From contig JAFVWG010000146.1 in NCBI GenBank assembly GCA_017501805.1, forward strand, positions 1-15,937: DNA of 15,937 nt. Reading direction: 5' to 3'. A program made the translations under genes and the position numbers. Shown one piece after another: positions 1-6,309 of this stretch; the first letter of the stretch is position 1, and every line of letters begins with the position of its first letter. Origin of the DNA: Oscillospiraceae bacterium (lineage in GTDB: Bacteria; Bacillota; Clostridia; Oscillospirales; Oscillospiraceae). The notes beneath the pieces are model-generated. The model ran no database searches, was not told where the DNA came from, and saw only the letters and a program-made list of their open reading frames with translations.

Positions 1-790
1 CCGGAATGAGGAGCGTCTTCATCAGATCGTCGCCGGTGAGGTCGTCGTTCTGGATCATGTCGAATTTGCCGCTCTGGCTTTCGTAGCTCACGCCGTAGGG
101 CGGGTCTGTGTTGACCATGTCCGCCTTCTCGCCCTGCATCAGTCGCTCGATGGTCTTTTCATCGGTTGCGCTGCCACAGATGAGGCGGTGCGGACCCAGG
201 CACCAGAGGTCGCCTGCTTTGGTCATGGGGATGTTTTCTGCAGGAGCGACGGCGTCGGCTTTATCGTCCACCGTGTCGTCGGCTCCTTCGCAAGCTGCAA
301 TGATGGCGGCGATGTCTTCCTCGGTATAACCGGTAAGCTCGACCGGCACCTCTCCGGTGTCCAGGTCTGCGATCATGTCGATGAGCTTCGTGTTGTCGAT
401 CGTGGAAAGTTCCGCCAGGCGGTTGTCTGCGATAAGGTCTGCCCATTCCTCGGCTTCGCTGGCGTATTCCTGCCAGTCGATAGGGACTTCCTTCCAGCCT
501 TTCTTAATGGCGGAAGCGAGGCGTCCGTGACCTTTCACTATAAAGCCGCTGCGCTTGCTGATGGTTATCGGCTGTCTCCAGCCGTTTGCCTCGATGATGT
601 TGCCCAGCAGGGCGATCTGATCGTCGCTGTGCTGGTTCGGGTTTTTCGGGTTCGGGATCACTTTTGCGATGGCGAGTAGTTCGTCGTGAGCGCAAAAGAC
701 CGGCACACCGTCAGCCGTGGTGGCTTTCGGTGTAGCGGAGGTCTCATAGTCTATCCCGATGAAGGTGTTCTTGGTCTTCTTTTTGCCCAT
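1..790 (-). CDS. ParB-like domain fused to DNA adenine methyltransferase (partial, C-terminus outside window)
   Basis: The frame starts at an ATG nine bases after GGAGG and stays open to the left edge, giving 263 residues without a stop. Residues about 30-105 form a ParB/sulfiredoxin-like domain, with the loop GFIVKGHGRLASA at 82-94. A linker rich in Asp and Ala (about 167-186) leads to a methyltransferase start (GDLWCLGPHRLICGSAT) and catalytic motif IV TDPPYGVSY at 228-236. A DPPY motif with this order is typical of phage N6-adenine methyltransferases carrying an N-terminal ParB domain. The FxGxG SAM-binding motif must lie beyond the window. The gene follows the ArpU-like regulator and the only real intergenic gap, so it probably opens the next (late) transcription unit. 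It may modify phage DNA against host restriction; sequence specificity cannot be read from the sequence. Confidence 0.9.
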   Translation of the reverse strand, partial: MGKKKTKNTFIGIDYETSATPKATTADGVPVFCAHDELLAIAKVIPNPKNPNQHSDDQIALLGNIIEANGWRQPITISKRSGFIVKGHGRLASAIKKGWKEVPIDWQEYASEAEEWADLIADNRLAELSTIDNTKLIDMIADLDTGEVPVELTGYTEEDIAAIIAACEGADDTVDDKADAVAPAENIPMTKAGDLWCLGPHRLICGSATDEKTIERLMQGEKADMVNTDPPYGVSYESQSGKFDMIQNDDLTGDDLMKTLLIP

Positions 791-805
791 TTGTCAATTC
801 CTCCA

Positions 806-821
806 TGCTATCATTTTATCA
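806..821 (-). promoter_or_regulatory. Candidate extended -10 promoter for the ParB-methyltransferase unit
   Basis: On the minus strand TGATAAAAT occupies 821-813, an extended -10 (TG, one base, TAAAAT). The -35 position 17 bases upstream reads TTTAAT, a poor match, which is typical of activator-dependent promoters. The predicted start is near 806, just before the GGAGG at 804-800, giving a leader of about 16 bases. The 23-bp dyad at 852-874 is centred about 57 bases upstream of that start, a usual activator position. This is inference from motif and spacing only. Confidence 0.45.
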
Positions 822-851
822 TTTTTCTTTTGCCGATTAAATGCCCACATT

Positions 852-874
852 TTGCACCGTACTTGTATGGTGCT
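852..874. promoter_or_regulatory. Near-palindromic operator-like site, copy 1 (intergenic)
   Basis: The core GCACCGTACTTGTATGGTGC (854-873) has two 9-base arms that pair with a single mismatch around a central TT. With its flanks TT and T it matches a site at 10517-10539 at 21 of 23 positions. It sits five bases beyond the stop of the ArpU-like gene and upstream of the candidate promoter at 806-821. No T-run follows it on either strand, so an intrinsic terminator is unlikely; a protein-binding site fits better. Confidence 0.5.
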
Positions 875-878
875 GGTT

Positions 879-1478
879 TCATTCGATTTTGATGCTGTCA
901 ATACCGAAGATTAAGGCACTCAAAGGCTTTATGGCGTTGGTGATATCCTTGTAAACAGTGCGCGCTTCGATGTTCTCTTTTTCCGCTATGTCCTGGGCAG
1001 TCATTTTGTCGTCGTCAATGTACATCGCCATAATGACGCGGTAGCGGCGAAGTTCTTCGTCCTTGCCTGACTGCTCGCAGGCGATTCGGTAGTATCGGAG
1101 CATCTCTTCCACGTGGTTCAGGATGATGATGGTGCGCTGCTGGCTCTTCTTGATGCCTTCGACGTAGAGGTTGTCGTTCAGCATTCCGTCGTCCAGTCCG
1201 TCCAGGATGTCGATCGCGTTCTCCTTTGCCTGCTTGGCGTTAAAGATGGCGCCCTGGGCGTGTCTCTTGAAGGAGCGATAATTCTTCAGGAGCAGGCGGG
1301 TGTTTCGTAGTCTGCGGTCGTATCGGCTCTTCCTTGCTTTTTCTTTTTCCTCTGCCAGGTAGTCCATCGCCGCTCTGATGCCGATTTCGATTCCGCGAGC
1401 GGTGGCGACTTCCAGCACCCTCGCCCCGACCGCCGCATAGCCTGCTGCTACGACTCCCATGCTTGATTTACTGTCCAT
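879..1478 (-). CDS. ArpU-like phage transcriptional regulator (sigma-70 region 4-like HTH)
   Basis: This 199-residue protein is mostly helical and charged. Its C-terminal third carries a helix-turn-helix of sigma region 4 type at about 160-182 (MTAQDIAEKENIEARTVYKDIT), followed by the FGID ending seen in clostridial prophage ArpU/RinA-like regulators. Residues 45-75 are very basic. The first 40 residues are Gly/Ala rich and look like an added N-terminal extension. The start is chosen for its strong GGAGG eight bases upstream; the gene overlaps the preceding small gene by 11 bases. Family members end the early operon and are thought to activate late genes. Here the protein directly precedes the dyad and candidate promoter of the next unit, so it is the obvious candidate to act there. 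The family assignment is by pattern; the DNA target is inferred. Confidence 0.75.
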   Translation of the reverse strand: MDSKSSMGVVAAGYAAVGARVLEVATARGIEIGIRAAMDYLAEEKEKARKSRYDRRLRNTRLLLKNYRSFKRHAQGAIFNAKQAKENAIDILDGLDDGMLNDNLYVEGIKKSQQRTIIILNHVEEMLRYYRIACEQSGKDEELRRYRVIMAMYIDDDKMTAQDIAEKENIEARTVYKDITNAIKPLSALIFGIDSIKIE

Positions 1479-1665
1479 GACGTTCTCCTCCTTTCAACCA
1501 TGCGAGGCATTCTTCGAGGTTCGGGAAGTCTTCAGTCCACGCCTCTCCGGTGGTGTTATCAATACCGACGTAAACGTCGCCGTCTTTTTGGTAGAATAAT
1601 CCTCTCGGCTCTCGGTCAACGATGATCTTCGCGACCTCTTCGTTGGTTACTTCTCTGATTTCCAT
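1468..1665 (-). CDS. Small phage protein of unknown function
   Basis: I do not recognise this 65-residue acidic protein. It begins with a helix (MEIREVTNEEVAKIIVD), then predicted short strands (GLFYQKDGDVYVGIDNTTGEAWTEDF) and a final amphipathic helix (LEECLAWLKG). It resembles small single-domain phage proteins that are often encoded beside SSB. A clear GGAGG lies nine bases before the ATG. It starts 15 bases after the SSB stop and its end overlaps the ArpU-like start by 11 bases, so it is firmly in the operon. No membrane segment, cysteine cluster or catalytic signature is visible. Confidence 0.75.
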   Translation of the reverse strand: MEIREVTNEEVAKIIVDREPRGLFYQKDGDVYVGIDNTTGEAWTEDFPNLEECLAWLKGGERHGQ

Positions 1666-1680
1666 CTGGTTCGTCCTCCT

Positions 1681-2106
1681 TTAGAATGGCAGGCTTTCAT
1701 CGCCGCTGATTTCCTCGAAGTCTTCAGGCGGGGCGGTGTATCCCTGGAATGCGCCGGCGTCGTTGCTCTGCGGCTTGGCGTCAGCTGGTTTGATTTCGGT
1801 GATGTGGAATTCTACGGCTTTGCGTTTCTTTCCGGTGTCTTTTTCTTCCCAGGTGCGGGTCCGGGTGACCGCCTGGACGGTTACCTTGCGTCCCTTTCCG
1901 AGATATTTGCTGCAGAATTCTGCGGTGCCTCTCCAGGCTACCATGTCGAGCCAGTCGGTCTCTCCGTGCTCTGCATCCTTTGCCTTCGGTCTTTCTACCG
2001 CCAGAGGGAAGGTTGCGACCGCTACCGGGTTAGCGCCTGCGGTCATTTTCAGCTCGATGTCGGTTCCGATTCTTCCGGTGTAAATGTTTACGTTTATATC
2101 AGCCAT
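1681..2106 (-). CDS. ssb: Single-stranded DNA-binding protein
   Basis: This 141-residue SSB has one OB-fold in residues 1-106 (opening INVNIYTGRIGTDIEL; the conserved stretch ATFPLAVERP; TDWLDMVAWRGTAEFCSKYL; GRKVTVQ). A short Pro/Gln-rich linker follows, and the chain ends in the acidic tip GDESLPF. That tip is the canonical peptide by which bacterial SSB recruits partners such as PriA, RecO and RecQ. It coats single-stranded DNA during phage replication and recombination. The start has AAAGGAG eight bases upstream and overlaps the DUF4406 gene by 8 bases. It works with RecT, RecU and the SMC-like ATPase encoded earlier in the operon. Confidence 0.95.
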   Translation of the reverse strand: MADINVNIYTGRIGTDIELKMTAGANPVAVATFPLAVERPKAKDAEHGETDWLDMVAWRGTAEFCSKYLGKGRKVTVQAVTRTRTWEEKDTGKKRKAVEFHITEIKPADAKPQSNDAGAFQGYTAPPEDFEEISGDESLPF

Positions 2107-2584
2107 TGCTGTTGCTCCTTTCGTTAAGCTCTCGCACCGTTTCTTCCGGTACGTAGATGATTGGTATCTGAAGGCGTTCGGCTTCGACTATTTCCGCCGC
2201 CATGCCTTCGCTGGGGTTTCCGAATACCCACAGTTCGTCGCACTTCTTCAAGAGCTCGATTCCCATTGCCATTCCGACGGCTCGGTCGGTGCGCTTGGTG
2301 TCGTCGAGGAAGCTCGCAAAGAAAAGGTGCGGGGTTATGGGTATTGCGTGGGATTCCACGGCGGCGCGGCTGTATGCCGCTGCTCGCCGTAGGTTGCCCT
2401 CGATGTCTCCTCGCAGGGGACTGCAGATGTAAACGACGCGCTCTCTCTTGATGAAGTGTGCCTTTGTCCAGCTGTTGCATCGTTTCTTTGTGCCGGGCGA
2501 GTAATAGTCGCAGGCGCCGGGTGCGGTTCGGTGGTTTAGCGCTCCGATTCCGCAGTTACCGCAGAATTCAATCGTCGGCTTCAT
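2099..2584 (-). CDS. DUF4406-type nucleoside deoxyribosyltransferase-like protein with N-terminal Cys motif
   Basis: The 161-residue protein has two parts. Residues 1-45 contain C8, C11, C25 and C36, a probable zinc-binding module. Residues 49-150 form a Rossmann-like fold: VVYICSPLRGD at 50-60, a helix with conserved Arg and Ala, PITPHLFFASFLDD, the helix AVGMAMGIELLKKCDELWVFG and a C-terminal EIVEAERLQIPIIYV. This is the pattern of DUF4406, a relative of nucleoside 2-deoxyribosyltransferases; the nucleotide-handling role is inferred. The start is chosen for GGAGG nine bases upstream; a longer in-frame extension lacks a ribosome binding site. It overlaps the DUF5131 gene by 17 bases and SSB by 8. 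Confidence 0.8.
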   Translation of the reverse strand: MKPTIEFCGNCGIGALNHRTAPGACDYYSPGTKKRCNSWTKAHFIKRERVVYICSPLRGDIEGNLRRAAAYSRAAVESHAIPITPHLFFASFLDDTKRTDRAVGMAMGIELLKKCDELWVFGNPSEGMAAEIVEAERLQIPIIYVPEETVRELNERSNSNG

Positions 2585-3581
2585 ACGGGCAGTCCTCCTT
2601 TCGCAAGGGGCACCAGAGGGGCGACTGCTTTGCGTAATGCGCCGGGATGTGTCTCGGTTCGTGCCGATCGTCGTATTGCGGGTCGGTGCTCCATCCGATT
2701 TCGCACGCGCGGGTCTTGCCACGGTTGCCCTGGACTTTCGTCTCGCAGAAGCGGCACTTCTCACATCTGGGTAGTGGTCTTTCCGCCGGGCGCTGAAGCT
2801 CCGGAGGGAATTCCTGGCGCAGGTCATCTCCCCAGACCTCGCGCATCTCTGCGCTGTCCTTCAGAAGCACGGCCGCGTGGGTGAGCGCTGCGGTCTCGAT
2901 GATGTTCTCGATCCATTCGCGCTGCGGCTTTGCCTTGTCTCGGCGGTTTCCGGTTTCGGCGCCGACGATTATCCACCGTACCCCTCCGAAGCTGCCGATG
3001 CCAGCTTCGAGGTGTCCATGAAGGGGTTCGATGCTCAAAAATGCGTTATAGGTTACGCTGCCGTTGAAGAATGGCGCCCCTTTGGTGGTTACGCTGGTGC
3101 CGTACCAGAAGTTCTTCTCCTTCGGAAGGATCCCGGCGTTTGCGAGTTCGCAGTAGCGCTGCGGGTTCTTTGTCAGGAAGAGGTAATTGTGCCAGGGCGC
3201 CGCCTTGCAGGCGTCAAATACGCGGGTGATCCATTCGGTGGGTACCCATTCTCCGAATAGGTCAGCCATGCTGCAGACGAAAATGTTCGCCGGCTTTTTC
3301 TTCTGCGCCACCATGTCCAGGCGGTATTCGTGAAGCGTAGGCTCGAAGCCTGCGGGGTAGTGTGTTGTGAGGGTGCCGTCCTCGTTCAGGAACGGTGCTT
3401 TCAGGGTGTATATGCCTCTGGGTGCGTCAAGCTGCAGCTGGTCGCTGGACTTGTTCAGTCTGACGTCTCCGCAGAAGCGCTGCGCGAGCCTTCGTGCGTA
3501 GCAATATTCGCACGTGTGTCGGCAGCCGGTGACTGGGTTCCATGTGAAGTCGCACCAGTCAATTTTGGTCTTTTTCATCAT
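2568..3581 (-). CDS. Phage Gp37/Gp68-family DUF5131 protein, radical-SAM-like
   Basis: The 337-residue protein opens with the DUF5131 signature: IDWCDFTWNPVTGC, then C20-x3-C24-x2-C27 followed by YA, the spacing that binds a 4Fe-4S cluster in radical SAM enzymes. Further family blocks are NIFVCSMADLFGEW, the strand and helix ending FLTKNPQRY, SIEPLHGHL and WIIVGAETG. The C-terminal 80 residues carry a second set of cysteines (CEKCRFC, then RACEIGW and CPLRKEDCPY), perhaps another metal site. The substrate of the family is unknown. The first of two tandem ATGs is chosen because it lies nine bases after GGAGG. It overlaps the preceding zinc-motif gene by 23 bases. Being two genes downstream of a SAM synthetase gives it a local SAM source, which is suggestive but unproven. 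Confidence 0.88.
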   Translation of the reverse strand: MMKKTKIDWCDFTWNPVTGCRHTCEYCYARRLAQRFCGDVRLNKSSDQLQLDAPRGIYTLKAPFLNEDGTLTTHYPAGFEPTLHEYRLDMVAQKKKPANIFVCSMADLFGEWVPTEWITRVFDACKAAPWHNYLFLTKNPQRYCELANAGILPKEKNFWYGTSVTTKGAPFFNGSVTYNAFLSIEPLHGHLEAGIGSFGGVRWIIVGAETGNRRDKAKPQREWIENIIETAALTHAAVLLKDSAEMREVWGDDLRQEFPPELQRPAERPLPRCEKCRFCETKVQGNRGKTRACEIGWSTDPQYDDRHEPRHIPAHYAKQSPLWCPLRKEDCPYEADD

Positions 3582-3834
3582 TGGCGGGTTCCTCCTTTGG
3601 TGGTAGTTTTGTTTCGAGGTACCGTCTTGCTGTTCTTCCGGTGATTTCGATATTATATTCTGTCTCGCATTCCTCTTGCTGTTGGTCTGGCATGATGAGG
3701 CAGCGGTATGTTGCTCTGATCGCGATGTCGCTTCCGCCGGTATTTTGCATGAGTTCCACTTTGGTGGGCGGGTTTTCCTTTCCGCACACCGGGCATTTTG
3801 CTGTGATTCGTTGTGATTCAATCAAGAAGTTCAT
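3559..3834 (-). CDS. Small protein with four-Cys zinc-ribbon-like motif
   Basis: This 91-residue protein is not recognised by name. C14-x2-C17 (AKCPVCGKEN) and C45/C56 (YRCLIMPD, EECETEY) form a plausible treble-clef or zinc-ribbon around a beta-rich core; the last 25 residues are charged and probably disordered (LPPKEEPANDEKDQN). The chosen ATG has a strong GAGGAGG ten bases upstream; the in-frame upstream codons precede that ribosome binding site and so are not expected to be translated. A gap of 47 bases separates it from the preceding nuclease-like gene, and its end overlaps the DUF5131 start by 23 bases. The tight coupling suggests a partner role for the DUF5131 protein, but this is inference. 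Confidence 0.7.
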   Translation of the reverse strand: MNFLIESQRITAKCPVCGKENPPTKVELMQNTGGSDIAIRATYRCLIMPDQQQEECETEYNIEITGRTARRYLETKLPPKEEPANDEKDQN

Positions 3835-3881
3835 CTGTTCGGTTCCTCCTCTAACGATCATATTTCGGGGTTTTATGCACG

Positions 3882-4568
3882 TTACGGTCCCCATTCCGTG
3901 GGTTTGGTGGCTCTTTGGAGCCATTCCTGGTACTTCTTATAGTCCATGTCGCGGATCCTCTTCAGGACGGAAAGGAGGAGCCATTTCTGGTCTTCGTCGG
4001 TCATTGGTCTGAATTCGGCACGGCGCTTGGTTCGGAGTCCGACGTACATCCCTTTGTGAAGGTAAACCAGGACGCCGACGCCTTCAGGCACCAGGCTCTC
4101 GATCTCCGGGTATAATTCGCTCGGCACGACGTAGTAGTTCTGGTTTCCGATGAAGTTGTGACCGTGCTGGCTCTTGAAGTCGCTCTTCGTTACCTTTATC
4201 TCGAAGCACGTCAGCAGGATCTTCGGGGCGCCTCGCTTCTTGAGTCCGTTCCACCTGCAGGTCGCCTGGTCGCATTCCTCTTCGAGCTTGCCGGTCATGT
4301 CTTTGCCCTTCGGGCATTCGATGGTGGCTCTGATGCCTTCCTTGCGCCAGAACGCCGGGCGGCAGACGTGCGTCAGCTCAATGTCTCCGAAGTATTCGGA
4401 AATCCGGACGGCGTCCACTATGCCGGCGGCTGTGGTCCCGCATTCTGCGGGAACCTCCAGCGCCGTGTGCTCGCCTCTGAATTTGTTTATCTTGATGCCG
4501 CCTATCTCCGCCGGGTGCCAGTTGAGAATGGCTTCCTCGATCGCTTTGGTTAGTTCTGTTTTAGCCAT
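3882..4568 (-). CDS. Putative PD-(D/E)XK-type nuclease with Cys cluster
   Basis: In this 228-residue protein, D52 in GIVDAVRIS and E123-I-K125 in CFEIKVTKSDF are spaced as in the D...ExK active site, followed by Q143 in GNQNYYVVPSEL, matching the conserved Gln/Tyr helix of VRR-Nuc and MmcB-like nucleases. Between the Asp and the ExK is an insertion with C85, C99, C104 and C121, which could bind a metal. The C-terminal helices are basic. The start overlaps the metK stop by 8 bases with AGGA nine bases upstream. A role in DNA repair or branched-DNA cutting is likely for the fold but not shown. It could also be a catalytically inactive relative. Confidence 0.6.
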   Translation of the reverse strand: MAKTELTKAIEEAILNWHPAEIGGIKINKFRGEHTALEVPAECGTTAAGIVDAVRISEYFGDIELTHVCRPAFWRKEGIRATIECPKGKDMTGKLEEECDQATCRWNGLKKRGAPKILLTCFEIKVTKSDFKSQHGHNFIGNQNYYVVPSELYPEIESLVPEGVGVLVYLHKGMYVGLRTKRRAEFRPMTDEDQKWLLLSVLKRIRDMDYKKYQEWLQRATKPTEWGP

Positions 4569-5619
4569 TGGATCGCATCCTGAAGTGGCAGCCTTCCGCC
4601 AGTTTCTCGTAGTTCTCTTCGAGGAGGTTCAGCTCTTTGATGATTCCTGCAGGCGAGAGATCGTAGTTCTCACGGATCCATTCCGCCGCGTTGGCGTCAA
4701 ACGTTCCGCTTGCTGCGTCTGTTTTGACGTTTACGCTCATCGGCTCCTTCCATCCTATTGCGTATGCGATTTGCACTTCGCATCGATTAAGACCAGGGGT
4801 CTTTTGGAGAATGTCGCAGGCGATCTTTCGTGCCATATAGGCGCCGCTGCGGTCAACCTTCGAAGGGTCTTTTCCGGAGAAGGCTCCGCCTCCGACCGGG
4901 CAGTATCCGCCGTACTGGTCGCAGACGATTTTTCTGCCGGTGAGTCCGCAGTCAGCTGTGGGTCCACCGATCGTCCAGGATCCTGCGGGGTTTGCTATAA
5001 CCACGACCTTCTTCGTATCCACGCCGCATTCCCAGAGGATTTCGTGGATGGCGTATTGCGTCGCCTCCAGCGTGACGTTGTCTTTGTGGCAGGCGCTCAC
5101 GAGGATGGTCTTCACGCTGTCCATGTTCGGCTCTGCGTCGAGGTCGACGGTAACCTGGCACTTGGCGTCGCCTTTGAATACGGTGTCGGGGTTGGTCTCC
5201 ACGTCCTTCTCAATGGCGGCGATGATTCTGTTGGCGAGGTCAAATCCGAAGGGCAGACGGCTCTCGGTCTCGCTGCAGGCGTATCCGTACATCATTCCCT
5301 GGTCGCCGGCGCCGAGTTCGTCGCCGTCTCCGATGCCTCCGGCTATCTCCGGGGACTGGGTCTGTATGTAGGTCAGGATGTTGTCTACCTGGTAGCCGAG
5401 TTTCTTGGCTACGCCGGTTACGATTTCGGCGTAGTTTATCTCGGCTCTGGTGGTGATTTCGCCGGCAAGGATTACCGTGTTGCCCTTGACCATTGTTTCG
5501 CAGGCTACGCGGCTGTTTTTATCCCTGCGGAGGCAGGCGTCCAGGACGGCGTCGCTGATCTGGTCTGCGTATTTGTCCGGGTGGTACTTGCTGACCTGTT
5601 CGGTGCTGAATAATCTCAT
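4561..5619 (-). CDS. metK: S-adenosylmethionine synthetase (short phage form)
   Basis: The enzyme makes SAM from methionine and ATP. At 352 residues it is about 30-40 shorter than cellular MetK, mainly because the C-terminus ends just after the HF that precedes the last helix in host enzymes. Signature blocks are intact: HPDK at 13-16, CETMVKGNTVILAGEITT at 40-57, GAGDQGMMYGYA at 103-114, DAKCQVT at 151-157, DCGLTGRK at 223-230 and GGGAFSGKDPSKVDRS at 243-258. All the catalytic residues I can place by comparison with E. coli MetK (His, Asp, Lys, Glu, Arg) are present. Differences include KY instead of EG before HPDK, and A in place of G before DCGLTGRK. GGAGG lies seven bases before the ATG. 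Its operon encodes two DNA methyltransferases and a radical-SAM-like protein, likely SAM users. Confidence 0.95.
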   Translation of the reverse strand: MRLFSTEQVSKYHPDKYADQISDAVLDACLRRDKNSRVACETMVKGNTVILAGEITTRAEINYAEIVTGVAKKLGYQVDNILTYIQTQSPEIAGGIGDGDELGAGDQGMMYGYACSETESRLPFGFDLANRIIAAIEKDVETNPDTVFKGDAKCQVTVDLDAEPNMDSVKTILVSACHKDNVTLEATQYAIHEILWECGVDTKKVVVIANPAGSWTIGGPTADCGLTGRKIVCDQYGGYCPVGGGAFSGKDPSKVDRSGAYMARKIACDILQKTPGLNRCEVQIAYAIGWKEPMSVNVKTDAASGTFDANAAEWIRENYDLSPAGIIKELNLLEENYEKLAEGCHFRMRSNG

Positions 5620-5631
5620 GACGCGTCCTCC

Positions 5632-5847
5632 TTATCTCACCCAGTTGCGCCAGTTTAAGGCGAAGTTGCGGTTGACGTGCTGCACTCCGGCTCTTCTCAT
5701 GTTCGCCTTTGCTACGCTGCGAGCGAGCTTGCGAGGGTAGAAGCCGGTCGGCTTGCCTGCGGTCTTGCCGCCGAGGGCGCGGAGCTTCGCTTTGATGCGC
5801 TTGATGATGCTGGCGGTTCTGGTCTTTCTTTTGTTCTGATTCTTCAT
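5632..5847 (-). CDS. Small highly basic protein, unknown function
   Basis: This 71-residue protein is almost free of acidic residues and very rich in Lys and Arg throughout (for example NKRKTRTASIIKRIKAKLRA near the start, and PRKLARSVAKANMRR). It ends in an Asn/Trp-rich tail (FALNWRNWVR). This composition suggests binding to DNA or RNA, but no named domain is recognised. A good GGAGG sits eight bases upstream of the ATG. It is separated from the preceding gene by 25 bases, and its TAA abuts the metK ribosome binding site (TAAGGAGG). Confidence 0.65.
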   Translation of the reverse strand: MKNQNKRKTRTASIIKRIKAKLRALGGKTAGKPTGFYPRKLARSVAKANMRRAGVQHVNRNFALNWRNWVR

Positions 5848-5872
5848 GGTTCATACCTCCGTAATTGAATTA

Positions 5873-6142
5873 TTAAAGCCAGACTTCCACGATGCAGGGG
5901 TCGTCCTGCGGTGTCCGTCCGATGTTGTACATATCCTGGGGGATTGCTTCTCTGATCTCCTCCAGCGTGTCGGCTACCGCCACGAGGGCGGTGGGTCTGT
6001 TGACGTCCCATACTCTGGCGACGTATTTGTTCGGGTAGTCCTCCGGGTTATTGTAAACCACTATCAGAGGCATCTTGGTCTGTTTTGCAAGCCTCGCCCG
6101 ATCGAAAGCTCGCACCACTCTGTCTTCGCTTGGTTCTGCCAT
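5873..6142 (-). CDS. Small phage protein of unknown function
   Basis: I do not recognise this 89-residue protein. After a basic N-terminal helix (DRVVRAFDRARLAKQ) it shows alternating strands (MPLIVVYNN, YVARVWDV, TALVAVAD), a helix (TLEEIREAIP) and a final strand (CIVEVWL), a compact alpha/beta or beta-sheet domain. The ATG chosen follows GGAGG by seven bases; an earlier in-frame ATG (six codons upstream) overlaps that ribosome binding site and is less likely. It is 14 bases downstream of the membrane peptide gene. No catalytic motif is seen. Confidence 0.65.
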   Translation of the reverse strand: MAEPSEDRVVRAFDRARLAKQTKMPLIVVYNNPEDYPNKYVARVWDVNRPTALVAVADTLEEIREAIPQDMYNIGRTPQDDPCIVEVWL

Positions 6143-6156
6143 TGGGGTTCCTCCTT

Positions 6157-6309
6157 TCAAAGCACGGCGATGGTTGCAATAAGCGCGGCTATGAGCAGTC
6201 CTGCTGCCACGAGGTTGAAGATGCGCTCTTCGGTCTTCTTGGCGCCGATTCCGCCGCCGAGGTATAAGACCATGAATATCATCAGGACGATCTGAAGTGC
6301 GATTTTCAT
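6157..6309 (-). CDS. Two-helix membrane peptide
   Basis: This 50-residue peptide has two hydrophobic helices: about residues 3-21 (IALQIVLMIFMVLYLGGGI) and 32-50 (NLVAAGLLIAALIATIAVL), joined by a short charged loop (AKKTEER). The ATG overlaps the recU stop as ATGA, with GGAGG nine bases upstream inside recU. Its size resembles small holin-like or membrane-anchor phage peptides, but its position among replication genes argues against a lysis role. The orientation and partner are unknown. Confidence 0.65.
   Translation of the reverse strand: MKIALQIVLMIFMVLYLGGGIGAKKTEERIFNLVAAGLLIAALIATIAVL

Noticed and set aside
792..797. TTGACA on the minus strand as a -35 box
   Set aside because: It sits between the ribosome binding site and ATG of the ParB-methyltransferase gene, with no -10 box at the right distance inside the gene.
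852..874. Intrinsic transcription terminator
   Set aside because: The arms could form a hairpin, but no T-rich tract follows on either strand and the spacer is very short. The repeat in a coding region also speaks for a binding site.
2585..2827. N-terminal extension of the DUF4406 protein
   Set aside because: It runs through the end of the DUF5131 gene in another frame and lacks a ribosome binding site; the ATG at 2584 has a strong one.
3582..3821. N-terminal extension of the DUF5131 protein
   Set aside because: It overlaps most of the upstream four-Cys gene. The tandem ATG at 3581/3578 follows GGAGG at correct spacing and is directly before the family signature.
3857..3862. TATGAT on the minus strand as an internal -10 box before the four-Cys gene
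   Set aside because: No acceptable -35 or extended TG is present at the expected spacing, so it is most likely chance in a short 47-base gap.
4174..5613. Long open frame on the plus strand (479 codons)
   Set aside because: It lies antisense to metK and the nuclease-like gene; those have family motifs and ribosome binding sites, while this frame has none and reads as low-complexity shadow sequence.
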